64,000 nucleotides of DNA from Novosphingobium hassiacum (GTDB lineage Bacteria > Pseudomonadota > Alphaproteobacteria > Sphingomonadales > Sphingomonadaceae): assembly GCF_014196055.1 (NCBI RefSeq), contig NZ_JACICY010000003.1:62001-126000 (forward strand), written 5' to 3'. Below the pieces are notes generated by a model. It saw only the letters and a program-made list of their open reading frames with translations, searched no databases and was not told the origin of the DNA. This document shows, one piece after another, positions 60,126 to 64,000 of the stretch; position 1 is the stretch's first letter, and each line of letters starts with the position of its first letter. The position numbers and the translations under genes are program-made.

Positions 60126-62591
60126 TCAGAACGCCGTGCGGACGGTGAGACCAAACGTGCGCGGATCGCCGGGCAGACCTGCAATCAGGCCGGTGTTGCC
60201 GGGACCGACGAACAGCTGCTCGAAGTAGTCCTGATCGAATGCATTGCGGACGAAGCCGTAGATGTCGAAGCCGCTGTCGGTCCGGAAGCCGAGGCGGAAG
60301 TTCGACAGCGAGTACCCGGCAACCTGCGTGTAGGCAGACGGCGACGGGTTCGACGAGAAGCTTGAGCGATAGCTGCCGTCGTAGCCGAGGTAGACCAAGC
60401 CGTCCTGCTTGAACAAGTCGACCGGGGCGTTGGCTTCGAAGCCCCACGAGACCGACCATTCGGACACGCCCGGCAGGCGCTGGCCCGAGATGTCGCAGTT
60501 TGCGGGGCTGAGCCCGCCGGGAGTTCCGGCAGCTCCCGGAACCTGCGCTCCAGTGGCGACGGTGCCGCCCGACAGCTCAGGCGGGCATGGCGCGTCGACG
60601 AACTTGCGGTAGGTGGCGTCGGTGTAGGCTGCATTGATGTACGTGTTGAAGCGTTCGTTCGGGCGGACCGAGAAGTCGGCCTCCACGCCTTGCGAGCGCA
60701 CTGCGCCTGCGTTGGCGAGGTAACCCCGCAACACGCCGAACTGGCCGTTGTTGACGTTGGCCTGGTAGTCCTTGATGTCGGTACGGAAGATCGCGACGTT
60801 GAGGATTGCGTTCAGGTCGCGAAACTCGGTCTTGATGCCCGCTTCGTAGTGGCGCACCGATTCAGGTTTTACCGTGGCGGACGCAAGGATCGGGTTGTTG
60901 GCGGTGTCGGTGGGTACGCCGTTCTGGTTGATGCCGCCCGATTTGAAGGTCTTGGCGTACGTCGCGTAGAGCAGGATTCCCTCGGCCGCCTTGTAGCTGG
61001 CAGTGAAATCGTAGCTGAAATTCCAGTCGCTGAACTTTGGCGCGATCTCCTGCGGCGTGAAGATGCCGAGCTGCGCGGTCTTCGTCGGCGTGCTGGGGCT
61101 GCTGAGCAGGATTTCGTTGCCCGCGATGTCGAACACGCGGCGCTGGTAGAAGCCGTCCTTCTTGTCGTAGTTAACGCGCAGGCCGGGCTGCAGGGTCAGT
61201 TCAGGCGTCAGCTTGAAACTTGCCTGACCATAGACCGCGACACTGGTGTTCTTGAGATACTGCGAATTGCGCGCGGTCAGGCCATTCAGCACGTTCGAAT
61301 TGTAGAGCGCATTGCTGGGCGCGAGGTTCCACTTGGTGGAGGCGCTGCCGTGCTGTTCGGTGCCCTGCGTGTCGATGCGCTGGTAGAAGCCGAATGCGCC
61401 GAGCACGAAGTCGAGCCGGTCGCCGCTGTAGTTGTAACGCAACTCCTGCGTGTACTGATCCTGCTGCGACGGGTTCTGCGACTTGCTGACGATCGGCAGG
61501 CCAGTGAAGTCGCGATCGTTCTGCGGCTTCCAGTCCCAAAAGCGCCACGCGGTGACCGATGTCAGCGTGCCCGGACCCACGTCCCACTTCACCTTGATCG
61601 ATGCGCCGCCGATCTTGTTGCCTGCCTGAAGCGGTGAATCGAGATCTGTCACGCGGTCGAACGGGTTTGTGCTGGGTGCTGCGTAGTTCTGCGCGGCAGC
61701 TAGCGCGGCGTACTGGCGGTTGAGCGCACGCTGGGTCAGGCCGGTGCGAACGTAGACCGAGCCGCAGCAGGTGGCGTCTTGTTCGCTGTAGTCACCCGCG
61801 AGCGTGATGGTGAAGATGTCGCTCGGCTTGAATAGCAACTGACCGCGCAGGCCGAGGTTGTCCTGGCTCTGGATGTCCTGGTTGGTCTTGACGTTATAGA
61901 TCGTGCCGCGACGATTGGTCGAGGATACCGCGAAACGTGCAGCGAGAGTATCGGTCAGCGGGCCGGAAACGGCGGCCTTGGCCTGGACGAAGTTGTAGTT
62001 GCCGACACTGACCTCGGCCTTGCCTTCGAAGTCGAAGGTCGGCTGGTTGGTGGTGATGTTGATCGCGCCGGCAGTAGTGTTTTTGCCGTAGAGCGTGCCC
62101 TGCGGCCCGCGCAACACTTCGATCTGCTTCACGTCGAGGAAATCGAACGTGGCCGAGGCGACGCGCGCATTGTAGACGTCATCGATGTAGATGCCGACGC
62201 CCTGCTCGATGCCGTCGTTGGTCAGGCCGAATGGTACGCCGAGGCCGCGGATGTTGACCGCAGTGTTGCGCGGGTTGGACGAGTAGAACTGCAGCGTCGG
62301 TGTTAGCTGTTGGAGCCGGCCGACGTTGAAGCTGCCGGTGCTGTCGATGTGTTCACCGCCGACCACGGAAATGGCAAGCGGAACGCTTTGTGCGGTTTCC
62401 GAGCGACGGCGCGCAGTGACGACAATGGCGCCGCTGTCGCTCGCGCCGGTGCCGACCGAAGTGGTCTGCGGGTCGGCGGTTGCTTCAGCGTCGGATGACG
62501 GGGCGGCCGGGATTGGCGTTTCGGCTGCGTTTGCATGTGAGACGAGCGCAAGGGAAGCTGCCCCCGCAGCGAGCAAGTGACGGACTTTCAT
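60126..62591 (-). CDS. TonB-dependent outer membrane receptor
   Basis: 821 residues from ATG 62591, preceded by GAGG. A signal peptide ends SHANAAE. A TonB-box-like GAIVVTARRR precedes the plug domain (residues about 60-180, with IRGLGVPFGLTNDGI and VLRGPQGTLYGKNTTAGAIN). The 22-strand barrel ends GLTVRTAF with the terminal Phe of outer membrane proteins. It imports a substrate using TonB energy. The adjacent YezD gene hints at sulfur compounds, but the substrate cannot be read. Confidence 0.94.
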   Translation of the reverse strand: MKVRHLLAAGAASLALVSHANAAETPIPAAPSSDAEATADPQTTSVGTGASDSGAIVVTARRRSETAQSVPLAISVVGGEHIDSTGSFNVGRLQQLTPTLQFYSSNPRNTAVNIRGLGVPFGLTNDGIEQGVGIYIDDVYNARVASATFDFLDVKQIEVLRGPQGTLYGKNTTAGAINITTNQPTFDFEGKAEVSVGNYNFVQAKAAVSGPLTDTLAARFAVSSTNRRGTIYNVKTNQDIQSQDNLGLRGQLLFKPSDIFTITLAGDYSEQDATCCGSVYVRTGLTQRALNRQYAALAAAQNYAAPSTNPFDRVTDLDSPLQAGNKIGGASIKVKWDVGPGTLTSVTAWRFWDWKPQNDRDFTGLPIVSKSQNPSQQDQYTQELRYNYSGDRLDFVLGAFGFYQRIDTQGTEQHGSASTKWNLAPSNALYNSNVLNGLTARNSQYLKNTSVAVYGQASFKLTPELTLQPGLRVNYDKKDGFYQRRVFDIAGNEILLSSPSTPTKTAQLGIFTPQEIAPKFSDWNFSYDFTASYKAAEGILLYATYAKTFKSGGINQNGVPTDTANNPILASATVKPESVRHYEAGIKTEFRDLNAILNVAIFRTDIKDYQANVNNGQFGVLRGYLANAGAVRSQGVEADFSVRPNERFNTYINAAYTDATYRKFVDAPCPPELSGGTVATGAQVPGAAGTPGGLSPANCDISGQRLPGVSEWSVSWGFEANAPVDLFKQDGLVYLGYDGSYRSSFSSNPSPSAYTQVAGYSLSNFRLGFRTDSGFDIYGFVRNAFDQDYFEQLFVGPGNTGLIAGLPGDPRTFGLTVRTAF

Positions 62592-62673
62592 TGATGACCT
62601 CATGATGGTGTCGGGGCTACGCTTCCGGATGACCGGTCGGCGGCTCGGTTGTTCTTTGTTTGCTGCTGCCCGA

Positions 62674-62859
62674 TCAGTTCGGCTTGAGCCGTCGCTTTTC
62701 GGTAACGTCGATCTGTACGACCCGGCCTTCGTGGACGGTCAGTGAAACATTGCCATAACGCAGCCCGGTCAGGGCCTCGCGTACGCAGGCGATGCTTTCC
62801 TCAACGTGCCGTCCATCGTCTGGAAGGGTACTGCTCCGGACGTTGGAAAGTTCGGTCAT
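62674..62859 (-). CDS. YezD-family (DUF2292) small protein
   Basis: 61 residues. The core VREALTGLRYGNVSLTVHEG then RVVQIDVTEKRRL is the DUF2292 pattern (consensus ILEALKGIRYGSV.I.VHDGKVVQIE..EK.R). These proteins are found with sulfate or sulfonate uptake and utilisation genes in many bacteria. It begins 83 bases before the TonB receptor on the same strand and is probably cotranscribed. Confidence 0.85.
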   Translation of the reverse strand: MTELSNVRSSTLPDDGRHVEESIACVREALTGLRYGNVSLTVHEGRVVQIDVTEKRRLKPN

Positions 62860-63138
62860 CGTCGGTCGATCCCCGGTTGTGGCTGATTCGATTGTCTTGC
62901 AACACCCTTAAACTCAACTGATATAATAGACATTAAAGAAGGATTGTCTACCGAAGAAGTTGAGCTTTCAGCTCAGTATCGGGGGGCGCCAAATACTAGC
63001 GCGGACGCATGCTCGTTCCCGCCGACACTGACCTTGATAGGCGCGCGAATTCGGAGCCGAAACGTGACCACAAAAAACGGGGACATTTCTGCCCCCGCTC
63101 TGCGTTCGAGAAGTGGGCGCACGCCTGCGCCTGTCAGG
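62860..63138. other. Promoter region upstream of the YezD gene
   Basis: About 280 bases with an AT-rich segment at 62905-62940 (TGATATAATAGACATTAAAG on the plus strand), unusual for this genome and likely to hold the yezD promoter. No gene is supported; reading frames here lack recognisable protein pattern. Confidence 0.4.
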
Positions 63139-63345
63139 TCACGACGATGCAACCAGTCGCAACTGAGGCCGCGCATCCACCTGTACCGAGCGATTATCGT
63201 CTTCAGCCGACATGCTGGCGCGCAGGCAATCCACCGCCATGGCCAGATGGAGTGCCGCCATCGCCTGTCCGTGAATATCCAGGTCATCGAGCGCTTCCGT
63301 CAGGCTCTCGCAGACATCTTCCAACGCTCTTGCCGTCGCTTGCAT
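63139..63345 (-). CDS. Small helical hypothetical protein
   Basis: 68 residues from ATG 63345; the frame is open to 63462. The segment ARALEDVCESLTEALDDLD and HGQAMAALHLAMAVDCLRAS reads as two amphipathic helices with regular leucine and alanine spacing, followed by a polar tail ending PQLRLVASS. A GAGGG lies about 13 bases upstream, somewhat far. No family is recognised. Confidence 0.55.
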   Translation of the reverse strand: MQATARALEDVCESLTEALDDLDIHGQAMAALHLAMAVDCLRASMSAEDDNRSVQVDARPQLRLVASS

Positions 63346-63827
63346 GGTGATGGTCTTTCCCTCGGTGTAGGGCAACCGTCCATACACGATGTTGCCCGTT
63401 GCTTTTGCGACTACGTTCCGGGTGGTAATCCGGTTCCTGCCGCACAAAAGGAGAGAAAGCACCGCTTATGAGCAATCTCGACTACGGCCGGACATGGCGT
63501 GGTGTGAGGCTTGCGCAAAATACTTACACTGCTGCTAGTTACGGGGAGCGCGGACAAGGCGTCGCAGTTTTACAGTCCGATCCATTCAGGCTGGAACCAG
63601 TTCCGTTTCGGCAAGACCTTAGCCTTATGGGCTGGCACGGGGCATGTCTCGGGCTTCGCGCGACCCGCCGAGCGCTCATCGGAAATCGATTCGGTCGATC
63701 GAAAGTCCGCAATCCTTCGTTGACCATCACTCGACCAGCGCGAAAATCTCCCAGCCAGCCGTGCCAATGGCTGCGCAAATTAATCGTCCGAACCCGAACT
63801 TTAAACCCCCCATCGGGCACATCGGCG
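63346..63827. other. Gap without a supported gene
   Basis: About 480 bases. Frames exist on both strands (for example 63511-63723 plus and 63539-63895 minus) but their translations are arginine/serine-rich with no domain, and the minus one runs into the partial gene at 63828. I see no terminator or repeat in it. Confidence 0.4.
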
Positions 63828-64000
63828 TCAGCGCGGTTTGTAGAAATCGCGGAAGGAGGCTGGCGCACCGCATTTGCGGATCGCGGTTTCGACATGACGA
63901 CGCCGCTCGGTAACCAGCGATGCCGAGGTAAGCGCGAACTGGCGTTCGTGACCGACTTCGGCGGCGGTGAAGGGTTTGGTGCCGGGCAGCACGCTATCGC
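63828..64000 (-). CDS. 3' end of an unidentified gene
   Basis: The frame enters the window at its right edge and ends with TGA at 63828-63830. The last residues, VLPGTKPFTAAEVGHERQFA then SLVTERRRHVETAIRKCGAP and ASFRDFYKPR, look like real protein with an alpha-helical, basic tail. It is too short to identify. Confidence 0.6.
   Translation of the reverse strand, partial: DSVLPGTKPFTAAEVGHERQFALTSASLVTERRRHVETAIRKCGAPASFRDFYKPR

Noticed and set aside
63511-63723. 70-codon plus-strand frame near the right end
   Set aside because: The leader looks hydrophobic (KILTLLLVTG), but the remainder has no protein pattern and no clear ribosome-binding site is seen.

Overview
The window is a stretch of high-GC alphaproteobacterial chromosome. 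The gene content and order point to the order Sphingomonadales, with a Novosphingobium- or Sphingobium-like member most likely. The main reasons are the lolC-lolD-dnaE arrangement, bamD/recN/ligA in proximity, a large TonB-dependent receptor beside a YezD-type small protein, KorAB in an apparently aerobic organism, and intergenic palindromes of a kind common in that order. This placement comes from reading the proteins, not from a database search. I saw no rRNA, tRNA, CRISPR array, transposase or phage gene.

Layout. 1-3807 (+): the end of a uracil-DNA-glycosylase-like gene, a soluble lytic transglycosylase, moaB and a PA0069-type radical SAM protein. 3804-12504 (-): a long one-strand run of lolC, lolD, two small paralogous proteins, a glutathione peroxidase, dnaE, an acyl-CoA ligase and a DUF1330 protein. 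12505-12896 is a mostly empty divergent gap. 12897-15574 (+): purF, an SDR and a PilZ protein. 15581-18294 (-): cfa and a DNA photolyase. 18337-19077 (+): a PAP2 phosphatase. 19074-23036 (-): korA-korB and a membrane metal-dependent hydrolase that seems to begin at a CTG codon. 23272-24707 (+): an HSL-type esterase and rppH. 24766-30563 (-): bdhA, an M28 peptidase, guaB, an RsmB-like methyltransferase and a TPR protein.

30658-34676 holds four exported or membrane-anchored proteins, two of them HExxH metallopeptidase-like. 34850-37523 (-) is sdhCDA without sdhB. 37679-39468 (+) is a subclass B3 metallo-beta-lactamase coupled to prmA. 39449-44691 (-) is recN, a monooxygenase-like protein, a repeat-flanked DUF559 endonuclease-like gene, ligA and a CinA-type amidohydrolase. 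44823-46795 (+) is a metallophosphoesterase/glycosyltransferase pair lying between recN and bamD. 46843-53302 (-) carries bamD, an Rrf2 regulator, cytochrome c, a MarR regulator, a HerA-like ATPase, ahpF and ahpC. 53634-58705 (+) is an EmrA-EmrB-outer-membrane-factor tripartite efflux operon with its TetR regulator. 58702-62859 (-) carries a cytochrome b561-YceI fusion, a TonB-dependent receptor and a YezD protein. The end holds a small hypothetical gene and a partial gene.

Functional themes are envelope biogenesis (lolCD, bamD, lytic transglycosylase, the lpxH-like enzyme and its glycosyltransferase), peroxide defence (gpx, ahpCF, b561-YceI), DNA replication and repair (dnaE, ligA, recN, phr, UDG) and drug efflux or resistance (EmrAB, B3 beta-lactamase). 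The most unusual structures are repeat elements that have entered protein-coding or translation-control space around ligA. These are a palindromic element inside the ligA reading frame and a 39-bp direct repeat that brackets the DUF559 gene and supplies the apparent ribosome-binding site of ligA. Other structures worth a look are a start codon buried in a perfect 12-bp hairpin (2731-2760), the CTG start, two small paralogous proteins coupled to a glutathione peroxidase, and a small doubly coupled reading frame between the efflux genes and tetR.
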